Assembly (NCBI RefSeq): GCF_001425785.1
Contig: NZ_LMDI01000020.1
Span: 26,148-90,147 of the forward strand
From: Rhizobacter sp. Root1221
Lineage (GTDB): Bacteria > Pseudomonadota > Gammaproteobacteria > Burkholderiales > Burkholderiaceae_C
DNA: 64,000 nt
Direction: 5' to 3'
Shown: positions 1-8,747 of the stretch, piece by piece
Layout of the letters: each line of letters begins with the position of its first letter
Numbering within the stretch: position 1 is the stretch's first letter
Notes under the pieces: generated by a model
What the model was told of the DNA's origin: nothing
Databases searched by the model: none
The model's input: the letters and a program-made list of their open reading frames with translations, nothing else
Program-made: the position numbers and the translations under genes

Positions 1-2
1 GT

Positions 3-749
3 CCCGGCAACTCGCCCCCGCCGTCGCGCATCGTTCGCCTGGCTGGCACCGCCGGTGGTGAGGTGGTGGCAGCCACTGCCGGCACGAACGGCCTGGCCGT
101 GGACCGTGCCGGTCGCCTGTATGGGGCGAGCCACAAGGTTGGCGGCATCGTCCGCTTCAGCCTGCCGGGTGGCGCGGAGACGGTGCTCGTGTCCAGCCAC
201 GAAGGGAAACGGTTCAACTCACCCAACGACCTGACGATCCGCAGCGACGGCACCGTGTTCTTCACAGACCCGAGCTACCAGGCCCCGTCCCCGCGGCCGC
301 AGAGCAGCACGCGCGTCTACCGGTTGGCGCCAGGCGCCACGGCGGCGACCGTGATCGACGAGAACCGGTCCGACCCGAACGGCATCACCCTGTCTCCCGA
401 CGAAAAGACGTTGTACGTGACGGCCAACGACGGGCTCTTCCGCTATGCCATCGCGGCCGACGGCACCGTGGGCCCGGCCCAGCGCTTCGGCGATGTGGGG
501 CACCTGGGCGGTGACGGCATGGTGGTGGACTGCGCCGGCAACCTCTACGTGACCAAGGGCGCCGTGGTGGTGGTCAGCCCGGAGGGCAAGGAGATCGCCC
601 GCATCCAGCTGCCCGGCGGTGACCAGCAAGTCACGAACGTGGCGTTCGGCGGGGCCGACCGAAAGACGCTCTACATCACCGCCATGGGGTCGTCGAACAC
701 GCGCGGCATCTACAAAGTGGACCTGGCCGTGCCGGGCTACCCGTACTGA
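3..749 (+). CDS. SMP-30/gluconolactonase/LRE-like beta-propeller protein (5' end outside window)
   Basis: The reading frame is open from the first bases of the window, so the true start lies upstream. About 248 residues are visible. Recurrent propeller-blade motifs are seen: NGLAVD, an SPNDL segment followed by FFTDPSY, DPNGI with LSPDEKTLYVT, DGMVVD, and TNVAFGG before KTLYITA. The SPNDL and FTDP motifs are characteristic of the SMP-30/gluconolactonase family, whose members are metal-dependent lactonases of sugar or xenobiotic metabolism. The substrate cannot be told from sequence. No terminator of its own is visible; the hairpin near 880 is oriented for the opposing ssb gene. Confidence 0.85.
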   Translation, partial: PGNSPPPSRIVRLAGTAGGEVVAATAGTNGLAVDRAGRLYGASHKVGGIVRFSLPGGAETVLVSSHEGKRFNSPNDLTIRSDGTVFFTDPSYQAPSPRPQSSTRVYRLAPGATAATVIDENRSDPNGITLSPDEKTLYVTANDGLFRYAIAADGTVGPAQRFGDVGHLGGDGMVVDCAGNLYVTKGAVVVVSPEGKEIARIQLPGGDQQVTNVAFGGADRKTLYITAMGSSNTRGIYKVDLAVPGYPY

Positions 750-860
750 AGGCAGGCGGCCGCCCGCGCTGGCGAGGCGGCCGAGTTTGCCGCACAACCA
801 TTGCGGCGTCTGTCGTGACAAGGCCCCTGCCGAAGGAACCTGGCGAAGCGGGACACAAGT

Positions 861-896
861 AAAAAAGCCCGCGGCGACTGTCGCTGCGGGCTTCCT
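861..896 (-). terminator. Rho-independent terminator of ssb
   Basis: An eight-base inverted repeat (AAGCCCGC at 865-872 and GCGGGCTT at 886-893) has a run of A on its left side. Read on the - strand this is a GC-rich hairpin followed by a U tract, about 25 bases downstream of the ssb stop codon. Confidence 0.85.
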
Positions 897-920
897 GTTT
901 CCGATCGTGGACCGTCGATC

Positions 921-1451
921 TCAGAACGGAATATCGTCGTCCATGTCGTCGAAGCCGGTGGACGACTTCGCGGCAGGTGCCGGGGCCGGACGCGGCGCCG
1001 GAGCGCGGGGAGCCGGGGCGCTGCGTTCGCTGCGCTCACCGCCACCACCACCGCCACTGCGCTCACGCGGGGCGTAACCGCCACCGCCGCCGCCTTCGTC
1101 GCCACCACCGCCGCCGTCACGGCCGCCGAGCAGCTGCATGTTGTCGGCGATGATTTCGGTGGTGTACTTTTCGGCGCCGTCCTTGTCTTGCCACTTGCGG
1201 GTCTTCAGGCGGCCTTCGACGTACACCGAACGGCCCTTCTTGAGGTACTCACCGGCGATTTCGGCCAGGCGGTCGTAGAAGACCACGCGGTGCCATTCGG
1301 TTTCTTCCATCTTGTCGCCACTGGTCTTGTCTTTCCAGTTGCGCGACGTGGCGATGGTGATGTTGCAGATGGCCGCGCCGTTGGCGGTGTACCGGACTTC
1401 GGGGTCACGCCCGAGGTTGCCGATGAGGATGACTTTGTTGATGCTGGCCAA
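921..1451 (-). CDS. ssb: Single-stranded DNA-binding protein
   Basis: This 176-residue protein binds single-stranded DNA during replication, recombination and repair. The N-terminal OB-fold (about residues 1-110) opens with [20 protein letters not shown] and contains the conserved [21 protein letters not shown] stretch in two adjoining parts. A long Gly/Arg/Pro/Ala linker follows, and the protein ends in the acidic tip DDDIPF that docks partner proteins. Length and ending are typical. The gene stands alone on the - strand with its own terminator. In many Burkholderiales ssb is close to uvrA; here uvrA is 12 kb away. No LexA-type box was noticed upstream. Confidence 0.97.
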   Translation of the reverse strand: MASINKVILIGNLGRDPEVRYTANGAAICNITIATSRNWKDKTSGDKMEETEWHRVVFYDRLAEIAGEYLKKGRSVYVEGRLKTRKWQDKDGAEKYTTEIIADNMQLLGGRDGGGGGDEGGGGGGYAPRERSGGGGGGERSERSAPAPRAPAPRPAPAPAAKSSTGFDDMDDDIPF

Positions 1452-1845
1452 GGTGTCTGGCTCCTGGGTTCCCTGAGGTGCCTGGGCGGAATGCCGCCCC
1501 GGGGAGCCTCAAGTGGCGTGTCTGTGGGATGACACCCATTATCGCCGAAGGCCGTGACGCCCACCGCCTGAACTTTCCCGCCAAAACCCGGTATCGCTGA
1601 ACCCACGCCGGCGAACATCCTCCCCGCCCCGCCACCCCGGGCATCCACGGCGAGGGGCCACGATTTCAAGACGCCGGAGGAAGTGTCCACACTCGTGCTG
1701 CGGCAGGCCGCACGCAGACCTGTCACTGCGATTCACGGGATGGCGCGGGGCGCGCCCGTTCCCACAATGGGCGGTCGCGGCTCCCTTCGGGCCCGCGCTT
1801 TCACAACAAGGCGCCACACGAAGGCGCCCAAGAGGAAAACACCCC
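1452..1845. other. Gene-free divergent promoter region between ssb and pectinesterase
   Basis: This stretch of 394 bases has no convincing gene; the open frames in it are short and lack family motifs. It must hold the promoters of ssb (leftward) and the pectinesterase (rightward). A -10-like GATAAT can be read on the - strand near 1538-1543, with no convincing -35 partner. An AGAGGA ribosome-binding site at 1831-1836 serves the pectinesterase. Confidence 0.5.
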
Positions 1846-2994
1846 ATGCGACTGTTCCAACGGCCAGGCACTGCCCTGCGCCTCATTGTCCTGACCCTCT
1901 TCGCCGTGAACGGCGTCGCGCCGGCCGCCACGTCGTCGGCCAACCGGCCGATGCTGAATTCCACCACGCAGGCCTACTACACGCTCGAGAGGTACCTGCT
2001 GCGCACCGGCACCATCGGCGAGCTCGCCATCGACCGCTGGAACCCGACGGCCGGGGCGGGCAGCGGGTTCGCCGCCACTTACACCGTGGCCGCCGACGGC
2101 AGCGGCAACTTCACCACCGTGCAGGCGGCCATCGACGCGGCCTCGGGTTCGGCCCGGGTCTACATCGCCGTGAAACCGGGCACGTACCGCGCCACCGTGT
2201 GCGTGCCGGCGAACAAGCCGCCGATCACGCTGTACGGCACCGACAGCGACGCGGGCCGATCCGTGATCGTCTTCGACAACGCCGGACCGAAGCCGAAGCC
2301 ATCCGGCACCCCGGCCAATGCCTGCAACCCGAACACCGACGCCACCACGTACGGGACGTCCGGCAGCACCACCTTCACGGTCGCGGCCAATGACTTCCAC
2401 GCGAAGAACCTCACCTTCTCGAATGACTACGTGGAGGAAACCTACAGCGGCTCGGGGCAGCAGGCGGTGGCGCTGAAGACCACCGGCGACCGCCTGATCT
2501 TCGACAACGTGCGCGTGCTCGGCCACCAGGATTCGCTGTACCTGTCCACCCGCGAGGCGGCCACCGTGGCCCGCGCGTACTTCAAGAACAGCCAGGTCCA
2601 GGGCGACGTCGACTTCATCTTCGGCCGCGGCACCGCGGTGTTCGACGGCTGCACCATCACGTACCTGACGGGGCGCAAAGGCAATGGCGGCAACCACATC
2701 GCCCCGTCCACGGCGGCCGGCAACCCGTTCGGTTTCCTGTTCGTCAACAGCCGCTTCACCCATGACGGCGCATCCGCCGACAGCGTGTCGATCGGCCGCA
2801 GCTGGGACGAAGGCGTGGCCGCCGGCACCTACCGGGCCGGCGTCTCGCCCAACGGGCAGGCGCTGATCCGCGAGTCCACGATGGACGGGCACATCAAGCT
2901 GCAGACGCCCTGGGGCACGTCCACGTCCGGGCGCGTGTACAGCCCGTCGGGCAACCGGTTCCGGGAGTACCAGAACACCGGCGCCGGCTCGTAG
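1846..2994 (+). CDS. Secreted pectinesterase (carbohydrate esterase family 8)
   Basis: A 382-residue protein with an N-terminal signal peptide (about residues 1-27), so it is exported. Pectinesterases remove methyl esters from homogalacturonan in plant cell walls. The right-handed beta-helix family is recognised by an early [16 protein letters not shown] segment, then [10 protein letters not shown] and [16 protein letters not shown], which carry the catalytic aspartates. The usual LGRPW signature appears here as IGRSWDEG. The start is supported by AGAGGA nine bases upstream. No pectate lyase or uptake gene is adjacent. With the lactonase-like gene nearby it hints at use of plant polysaccharides, but that is only context. 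Confidence 0.92.
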   Translation: MRLFQRPGTALRLIVLTLFAVNGVAPAATSSANRPMLNSTTQAYYTLERYLLRTGTIGELAIDRWNPTAGAGSGFAATYTVAADGSGNFTTVQAAIDAASGSARVYIAVKPGTYRATVCVPANKPPITLYGTDSDAGRSVIVFDNAGPKPKPSGTPANACNPNTDATTYGTSGSTTFTVAANDFHAKNLTFSNDYVEETYSGSGQQAVALKTTGDRLIFDNVRVLGHQDSLYLSTREAATVARAYFKNSQVQGDVDFIFGRGTAVFDGCTITYLTGRKGNGGNHIAPSTAAGNPFGFLFVNSRFTHDGASADSVSIGRSWDEGVAAGTYRAGVSPNGQALIRESTMDGHIKLQTPWGTSTSGRVYSPSGNRFREYQNTGAGS

Positions 2995-3080
2995 GCCTTT
3001 TGGAGCGGGTTTCCGGCGGGTACCGGTTGCGGCGGGAGGTACGATGCGGTTCGGCGCCCGCCGCCCTACCCCGATCCGCC

Positions 3081-5000
3081 ATGCCTGCTGCACCTTCCCT
3101 CGTTCCATCCCAGCCCCTTCCGGCCGATCCATCGTCCATCCTGCACGAGGTGTTCGGCTACACGGCGTTCCGGGGCCAGCAGCAAGACATCGTGGACCAC
3201 GTGGTGGCCGGCGGCGACGCGCTGGTGCTGATGCCCACCGGCGGCGGCAAGAGCCTCTGCTACCAGGTGCCGGCCATTGCGCGGCACCGTGCGGGCCGGG
3301 GCGTGGCGCTGGTGGTGAGCCCGCTCATCGCGCTGATGCACGACCAGGTGGGCGCCCTCGAGGAAGCGGGCGTTCACGCATCGTTCCTCAATTCATCGCT
3401 CACCAGCGAAGACGCCCAGCGCATCGAACGCGAGATGATGAGCGGCCGGCTCGTGATGCTGTACGCCGCGCCCGAACGCATCGCCACGCCGCGTTTCCTG
3501 GCCCAGCTCGATTCGCTGTACGAACGCGGCCTGCTGAGTCTCTTCGCCATCGACGAAGCCCACTGCGTGAGCCAGTGGGGCCACGACTTCCGCGAAGATT
3601 ACCTGTCGCTGAACGTGTTGCACGAGCGGTACCCCGCCGTGCCCCGCATCGCCCTCACCGCCACCGCCGACGACCTCACCCGCGCCGACATGATCGAGCG
3701 GCTGCAGCTCGGCGAAGCGCGTGTGTTCATCAGCAGCTTCGACCGCCCCAACATCCGCTACAGCATCGTCGAGAAAGACAACGCGCGCGCCCAGCTGCTG
3801 CGTTTCATCGGCGACGAGCACGAGGGCGACGCCGGCATCGTCTATTGCCAGTCGCGCAAGAAGGTCGACGAAACCGCCGCGTGGCTGGTGGAAGAAGGGG
3901 TGAGCGCGCTGCCATACCACGCCGGCCTCGACGCCGCGGTGCGCAAGCGCAACCAGGACCGCTTCCTCCGCGAGGACAGCATCGTCATGGTGGCCACCGT
4001 GGCATTCGGCATGGGCATCGACAAACCCGACGTGCGGTTCGTGGCCCACCTCGACCTGCCCAAGAACATCGAAGGTTATTACCAGGAAACGGGCCGTGCC
4101 GGCCGCGACGGCGCTGCAGCCGACGCCTGGATGACCTACGGCCTCGCCGACGTGGTGAACCAGCGCCGCATGATCGACGAAAGCCCCGCTGGCGAAGAAT
4201 TCAAGCGCGGCCAGCGCGGCAAGCTCGATGCGCTGCTGGCCCTGGCCGAATCCCACGACTGCCGGCGCGTGCGCCTGCTCGACTACTTCGGCGAACCGAG
4301 CCAGCCTTGCGGCAACTGCGACAACTGCCTGAGCCCGCCCGCCACGTGGGACGCCACCGAGGCCGCGCGCAAGGCGCTCAGCTGCATCTACCGCTTCCAC
4401 CAGAACAACGGCCAGCGCTTCGGCGCGGGCCACCTGATCGACGTGTTGCGCGGCAAGGTCACCGACAAGGTCACGCAGTACAGGCACGAATCGCTGTCCA
4501 CGTTCGGCATCGGCGCCGATGTGGCCGAAACCCAGTGGCGCGCCGTGCTGCGCCAACTCATCGCGCTGGGTTACCTGCGCACCGAGGGCGAGTGGAACAC
4601 CCTCGAACTCACGCCCACCGCCCGCGAAGTGTTGCGCGGTGAAGTGCCCATGCTGCTGCGCCGCGCCAGCGACACCCCGCGCAGCCGCGGCAAGGGCACA
4701 CGCGGCAAGGACACACGCGGCACCACCACGGGACGCACCAAAGAACGCGCGCCCCCCATCGCCCTGGACGACGCCGCACTCGCCCGCTTCGGCGAACTCA
4801 AGTCCTGGCGGGCCGAGGTGGCCCGCGAGCACAACCTGCCCGCCTTCGTCGTGTTCCACGACGCCACGCTCGCCGAGATGGCCCGCGCCGCGCCCGGCAC
4901 GCTCGATGCGCTGAGCGAGATCAGCGGCGTGGGCACGAAAAAGCTTGAGGCATACGGCAAAGAGATCCTCCGCGTGCTGGCCGCCGCCCCTGCCCAGTAG
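3081..5000 (+). CDS. recQ: ATP-dependent DNA helicase RecQ
   Basis: This 639-residue 3'-5' superfamily 2 helicase acts in recombination and replication-fork repair. Visible elements in order: helicase motif I MPTGGGKS (Lys57), motif II DEAH followed by [10 protein letters not shown] (the aromatic-rich loop), motif VI with ETGRAGRDG, the RecQ-Ct zinc-binding cysteines around [15 protein letters not shown], a winged helix, a basic Thr/Arg/Gly linker near residues 530-555, and a C-terminal HRDC domain ending the protein. The frame is open further upstream to 3000, but homology begins at the ATG at 3081. Length is normal for RecQ (about 600-650). Confidence 0.97.
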   Translation: MPAAPSLVPSQPLPADPSSILHEVFGYTAFRGQQQDIVDHVVAGGDALVLMPTGGGKSLCYQVPAIARHRAGRGVALVVSPLIALMHDQVGALEEAGVHASFLNSSLTSEDAQRIEREMMSGRLVMLYAAPERIATPRFLAQLDSLYERGLLSLFAIDEAHCVSQWGHDFREDYLSLNVLHERYPAVPRIALTATADDLTRADMIERLQLGEARVFISSFDRPNIRYSIVEKDNARAQLLRFIGDEHEGDAGIVYCQSRKKVDETAAWLVEEGVSALPYHAGLDAAVRKRNQDRFLREDSIVMVATVAFGMGIDKPDVRFVAHLDLPKNIEGYYQETGRAGRDGAAADAWMTYGLADVVNQRRMIDESPAGEEFKRGQRGKLDALLALAESHDCRRVRLLDYFGEPSQPCGNCDNCLSPPATWDATEAARKALSCIYRFHQNNGQRFGAGHLIDVLRGKVTDKVTQYRHESLSTFGIGADVAETQWRAVLRQLIALGYLRTEGEWNTLELTPTAREVLRGEVPMLLRRASDTPRSRGKGTRGKDTRGTTTGRTKERAPPIALDDAALARFGELKSWRAEVAREHNLPAFVVFHDATLAEMARAAPGTLDALSEISGVGTKKLEAYGKEILRVLAAAPAQ

Positions 5001-5002
5001 CC

Positions 5003-5243
5003 CCGGCGAACGCCCATTGCTGTCCGGGGAAAATCTGTTGCGCCGACCGGTTGAACTCCCCGGGACTGCATCGAGAGAAGCGCTGACGCAACGACGCCAC
5101 GAGTCATCCCTCTTTTGTCATCCCGGCGCAGGCCGGGATCTCCAGCGGTGGACGGGAACGCTGCTGTTGAGCGAGAAGGTGGAGATCCCGGCCTTCGCCG
5201 GGATGACCGAGATTTTCCCCGGACAGCAATGGGCTTTCGCCGG
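5003..5243. repeat. Nested inverted-repeat element (REP pair inside a 33-bp inverted repeat)
   Basis: The outer arms at 5003-5035 and 5211-5243 are inverted copies of each other over 33 bases with one mismatch. Inside them the 27-base arms at 5117-5143 and 5181-5207 are inverted copies with one mismatch; each contains the palindrome ATCCCGGC/GCCGGGAT typical of REP sequences. The element starts three bases after the recQ stop codon. It resembles REP doublets (REPIN/BIME) or a small MITE. No transposase is near. It is the left half of a 534-base stretch without a gene (5001-5534). Confidence 0.8.
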
Positions 5244-5256
5244 AACGACAAGCATC

Positions 5257-5402
5257 GGGCGAGCCAGCGAAGCGGCAAAGCCCCGAAGCGCGTGCGCCAG
5301 GAAAGCAAGCGAAGCGACAGATCAAGCTACCGCCGTGCCCGCCCCCGGGCGACCGCGGACTCCCCCATGCGGGGACTGGCGCGAAGCGCCGTAGGGGGTC
5401 AG
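5257..5402 (-). repeat. Dispersed structured repeat, copy A
   Basis: Read on the - strand this begins CCCCCTACGGCGCTTCGC, continues through the core GGTAGCTTGATC (5320-5331) and ends in a stretch rich in GCTTCGCT. It matches copies at 8491, 46735 and 56653. Downstream of the core it runs into a REP-like GTTCCGGCGAAAGC that belongs to the neighbouring nested element; copy C has the same junction. Unlike the other three copies it does not abut a recognisable gene end. Confidence 0.8.
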
Positions 5403-5534
5403 ACTTTTCCGACATCCATTGCGCACAACAGCCTGTTCACTTCACCGGACAACAGGTTCAAACTGACCGTTCAGCTTCGCCACAGGGAGCCTCGCCCAAT
5501 CAGGCTCAGAACCGCCTACCGAAAGGAAAATGTC

Positions 5535-5840
5535 ATGACTGCCTCCTCGCTGCAAAACGCCAAGACCAACATCGCCGACCGCCTCGCGCTCTCGGCCGAC
5601 TCGGCCATCCACTCCACCCAGTACGCCGCCAACAAGGCGTTCGACCGCCTCTCCGGGGGTGTGGAATCGCTGCGGGGCCGTGCCGGCCCGCTGATGGAAA
5701 GGGCCGCACTGAAGGCCGATGCCAGCAAGCACTACATCGAGGAACGCCCGATGAAGTCGCTGCTGATCGCTGCCGCCACCGGCGCAGCATTGGCAGCCTT
5801 GTTGTCCTGGGCAGGCCGCTCGCGCAGCAGCCGCCTGTGA
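5535..5840 (+). CDS. Small C-terminally membrane-anchored protein, DUF883/ElaB-like layout
   Basis: A 101-residue protein starting at ATG 5535 after a GAAAGG ribosome-binding site. The frame is open upstream through repeat DNA, but that part is not credible protein. The body is a predicted amphipathic helix rich in Ala, Ser and charged residues. Near residue 74 begins a hydrophobic segment (LLIAAATGAALAALLSWAG) followed by an Arg-rich tail. The EERPMKSLL-type junction before a C-terminal anchor recalls the YqjD/ElaB (DUF883) inner-membrane proteins that bind ribosomes in stationary phase. The resemblance is to layout only; the function is unassigned. Confidence 0.75.
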   Translation: MTASSLQNAKTNIADRLALSADSAIHSTQYAANKAFDRLSGGVESLRGRAGPLMERAALKADASKHYIEERPMKSLLIAAATGAALAALLSWAGRSRSSRL

Positions 5841-5948
5841 CCCCCCACGCACCGCCCGCCTCCGGGTGGTGAGACCCGCCGGCAGCAAGGCCTTTGCTCC
5901 GGCGGGCATCATGCTTGCCTGCACCGTTGCAGTCACCAGGGCCAAGCC

Positions 5949-6395
5949 ATGTCCAACGACTCGACCCCCGTCACCCCCGCACCGCTGAAGGTCTACCTCG
6001 TCGAAGACAGCACCGTCATTCGCGACAACCTGATCGAAGCACTCCACGAGACACTCCCGCTCGAGCTCGTGGGGGTCGCCAGCAACGAGGACGCGTTGCG
6101 CGCGTGGCTTCGTGCCGGCAACACCGCGTGCGACCTCGTCATCGTGGACATCTTCCTCGACGGCGGCTCCGGCCTGGGTGTGCTCGCCGCCCGCAGTGAG
6201 TTCAACGCCCCCGGCCGCTGGGTCGTGCTCAGCAACCACGCCACCCCGGAAATGCGCCGCAAGTGCGCCGAACTGGGCGCCGACGCCGTGTTCGACAAGA
6301 GCAACGAGATCGAAGCGCTGATGCTCTATTGCAAGCGCCTCGCCGGCATCGATGCGATCGGGGACGCGCGGAACAGCCTCGAAGCGGCCCTCTGA
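5949..6395 (+). CDS. Stand-alone response regulator receiver protein
   Basis: This 148-residue protein is a single CheY-like receiver. The acidic pair is Glu19-Asp20 in the VYLVED strand, the phospho-acceptor is Asp67 in IVDIFLDGGSG, and the conserved lysine is Lys117 in FDKSNEIE. No DNA-binding or enzymatic output domain follows, so it probably acts by protein contact with an unseen partner. No histidine kinase is adjacent. The flanking genes (membrane-anchored small protein, hydrolase) give no clue to the pathway. Confidence 0.9.
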   Translation: MSNDSTPVTPAPLKVYLVEDSTVIRDNLIEALHETLPLELVGVASNEDALRAWLRAGNTACDLVIVDIFLDGGSGLGVLAARSEFNAPGRWVVLSNHATPEMRRKCAELGADAVFDKSNEIEALMLYCKRLAGIDAIGDARNSLEAAL

Positions 6396-6470
6396 CACGG
6401 CAGGCGGCCGCCGGGAGGTGACGGGGCGCGAAGGCACAATGCCCGTTCGCCCCGCCTTTTCTCGCCGCCG

Positions 6471-7913
6471 ATGCCTTTTCGCCTGCCACGCGCCCTGATC
6501 GCACTGGCCACCGCGCTGATCACCTGGTCGGCGGCCGCTGCCACCACGCCCACTTGCACCGACCGCCAGCGCGCTGCCGAGCGCCCCGCCGGCGTGCCCG
6601 CCCAGCTGCCCGAACTCACCTACCGGTGCGAGCGGCTCGACCACAGCGGCACGGCGGTGTGGATCGGCGAGGCGGGCCGCCAGCACGACACCAGCGTGTT
6701 GCTCGTGCACGGGCTCGGCCACATGGCCCACCGCGACTGGCGTGAGGTGATCGGCCCGCTGGCTGCGCACTTCCACGTGATCGTGGTGGACCTGCCGGGC
6801 TTCGGGGCATCGGACGCCCTGGGCCGCGGCCACTCTTTCGCCGACCTGGACCGCGCCCTCGACGAGGTGGTGGCACGCCACGCCCGCGGTGGGCGTGCCC
6901 ATGTGGTGGGCCATTCGCTCGGCGGTGCCGTGAGCCTGAACTTCGCGCACCGGCACCCTGACCGCGTGGACCGGCTCGTGCTGGTCGATGCCGCCGGCAT
7001 CCTGCTGATGAACCTGCTGGCGATGACCCCCGAGCGGGTCGCGCTGCCGGAAGTGGGCATCGCCGGGGTGGACCGCGTGATGCGGCGGGTCGATGCACGC
7101 GTCAATGGCTGGGGCCGTTCGCTCGTGGGCCGCATCGACAACAACGTGGACCTCGGCCGCTGGCTCAAGCGCAACCCCGCGGCGCGCCATGCCCTGCTCG
7201 GCCCGCACACGCAGGTGAATGCCGCCATCGGCCTGATGGAACACGACTTCAGTGCGGCCGTGCGCGAGGTGCGCGCACCCACCACGCTGATCTGGGGCGC
7301 CGATGACCCGGTGGCGCCGGTGCGCACGGGCCGTGCGCTGGCCGCCCGGATGAACGATGCCCGCCTGCACGTGATCGACCACGCCGCCCACGTGCCGATG
7401 AACCAGCGTCCAGTCGAGTTCCAGGCCCTGCTGATGACGGCACTGGCCGGGCCGGCCGAACCGGGCGAGGATTCCCCCGCGGTGCCACGGGCCTCCCAGG
7501 GCGACATGGCCTGCGACGCACGCCTCGGTGCGCAGTACACCGGCCGCTTCGGCCACATCGAACTCGTGAACTGCCAGGCCGTGGTGATCCGCGACGCCCA
7601 GCTCGACCGGCTCACGATGGTCAACTCGACCGCCACGCTCGACAACGTCACCATCGGCACGGGCGACGGGGTGGCGATGGACGCGCGGCGCAGCAAGGTG
7701 GTGGCCACCGGCGTGACGCTGTCTGGCCGCGTGGCGGTGCGGGCTGACGCCAGCACGCTGGACCTCGCTGCCGCGCGGCTCTCGGCGTCCGAGCGGGGCG
7801 TGGAGGTGGTGACCCCGAGCTGGATCTATTTCTCGATCAGCCAGATCGAGGCGCCGGACCACCGCGGCAGCGCCCACCTGGCGTGGCCCACCATCCCCTC
7901 GCCGCCACCCTGA
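6471..7913 (+). CDS. Exported alpha/beta hydrolase with C-terminal beta-solenoid-like tail
   Basis: This 480-residue protein begins with a signal-peptide-like segment (residues 1-24). Residues 50-330 are an alpha/beta hydrolase: oxyanion motif LLVHGLGH, nucleophile elbow GHSLGG (Ser149), acid Asp279 in WGADDPVAP and His307 in DHAAHVPM, so the triad is complete. Residues about 347-465 are different. They are a run of short strand-forming stretches with recurring Val/Ala/Thr/Asp spacing, as expected of a beta-solenoid. Substrate unknown; an exported esterase or lipase is likely. The tail is unusual for this fold and may bind a surface polymer. Confidence 0.85.
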   Translation: MPFRLPRALIALATALITWSAAAATTPTCTDRQRAAERPAGVPAQLPELTYRCERLDHSGTAVWIGEAGRQHDTSVLLVHGLGHMAHRDWREVIGPLAAHFHVIVVDLPGFGASDALGRGHSFADLDRALDEVVARHARGGRAHVVGHSLGGAVSLNFAHRHPDRVDRLVLVDAAGILLMNLLAMTPERVALPEVGIAGVDRVMRRVDARVNGWGRSLVGRIDNNVDLGRWLKRNPAARHALLGPHTQVNAAIGLMEHDFSAAVREVRAPTTLIWGADDPVAPVRTGRALAARMNDARLHVIDHAAHVPMNQRPVEFQALLMTALAGPAEPGEDSPAVPRASQGDMACDARLGAQYTGRFGHIELVNCQAVVIRDAQLDRLTMVNSTATLDNVTIGTGDGVAMDARRSKVVATGVTLSGRVAVRADASTLDLAAARLSASERGVEVVTPSWIYFSISQIEAPDHRGSAHLAWPTIPSPPP

Positions 7914-8055
7914 TGTCCGGCATCCGGCAGTTCGAGGTCACTGCGGAATAGTGCCGTGCGCTAGTGCACACCAACACCGGTGATCACGCCGCGGGGGCTT
8001 GCTTTCACCGTGACGGTGCCGAAGACAGGGGTCAATGAGTTGCGGATCCCATGCC

Positions 8056-8490
8056 ATGCGCTACCTTCTTCGCCGTTGCCTGTTTGCCCTGATGTCCGTG
8101 GTGTCATGCACCGCCTGGTGCGCGGACAACACCGCCGCCGAGCCCAAGAAGGACGTGATCGGGTTCCACCTGTTCAGCCAGCACGTTCCTGCGGCGAGCT
8201 ACAACAACCTGAACCCCGGGATCTACTACAGGCTCGCGGAAGGCCCGGTAGCCGGCATCTACCGCAACTCGGTGCGGCGCACGAGCGTGTATGCCGGCTA
8301 CACGTGGCAATACAACCGCTTCGACCTGACCACCGGTTTCGTGACCGGCTACACCCGGGGCGCCCAGCCGCTGCTGGTGCCGTCGATGGCGCTGTTCACC
8401 TACCGTGGCGTGACAACGCGGCTGGCATTCATTCCCCGCATCGAAAAGCGGATTGGCTCCCACGTGCTCCACATCGTCGCTGAAATTTAG
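8056..8490 (+). CDS. Hypothetical exported protein, possible small beta-barrel
   Basis: A 144-residue protein of unrecognised family. It has a signal peptide (Arg-rich start, hydrophobic core, cleavage expected near WCA-DN). Alternating aromatic strands follow (GFHLFSQHVP, GIYYRL, VYAGYTWQYNRF, TGFVTGYT), suggesting a small outer-membrane or periplasmic beta structure. An in-frame ATG at 8035 adds seven residues. An AGGGG sits only three bases before it, so the ATG at 8056, which gives a cleaner signal peptide, is preferred but not certain. The stop codon directly abuts repeat copy B. Confidence 0.65.
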   Translation: MRYLLRRCLFALMSVVSCTAWCADNTAAEPKKDVIGFHLFSQHVPAASYNNLNPGIYYRLAEGPVAGIYRNSVRRTSVYAGYTWQYNRFDLTTGFVTGYTRGAQPLLVPSMALFTYRGVTTRLAFIPRIEKRIGSHVLHIVAEI

Positions 8491-8728
8491 GCCCCCTACG
8501 GCGCTTGCGCGCCGGTCCCCCCATGGGGGAGCCCACGGTCGCCCGGGAGACCCGGGCTCGGTGGTAGCTTGATCTGTCGCGTCGCTTTGCTTGCTCGCCT
8601 GGCGTTCGCGTCTCGGGGCTTCGCTTTGCTCGCCGCTGGTCTCGCGGGTTCATCCCATCAAGGGGATGAGCCCGCGCGGCGAGCGAGCGAAGCGATGCAA
8701 TGCCCCGAAACGCGGCGGCGCATCACCA
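8491..8728 (+). repeat. Dispersed structured repeat, copy B
   Basis: It starts immediately after the TAG of the preceding gene with GCCCCCTACGGCGC, can fold into a GGCGC/GCGCC hairpin and further GC-rich hairpins, and contains the core GGTAGCTTGATC at 8563-8574. A distal part of about 120 bases has its own inverted repeats around 8650-8685 (GCGGGTTCATCCC against GGGATGAGCCCGC) and carries GCTTCGCT-like motifs. It shares its first 100 bases with copies A, C and D. Confidence 0.8.
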
Positions 8729-8747
8729 TGCGCCCTGTCATCTTGCC

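Noticed and set aside
1452..1845. Small protein genes in the ssb/pectinesterase gap
   Set aside because: The frames present are biased in composition, lack convincing ribosome-binding sites and overlap on both strands. Nothing supports translation.
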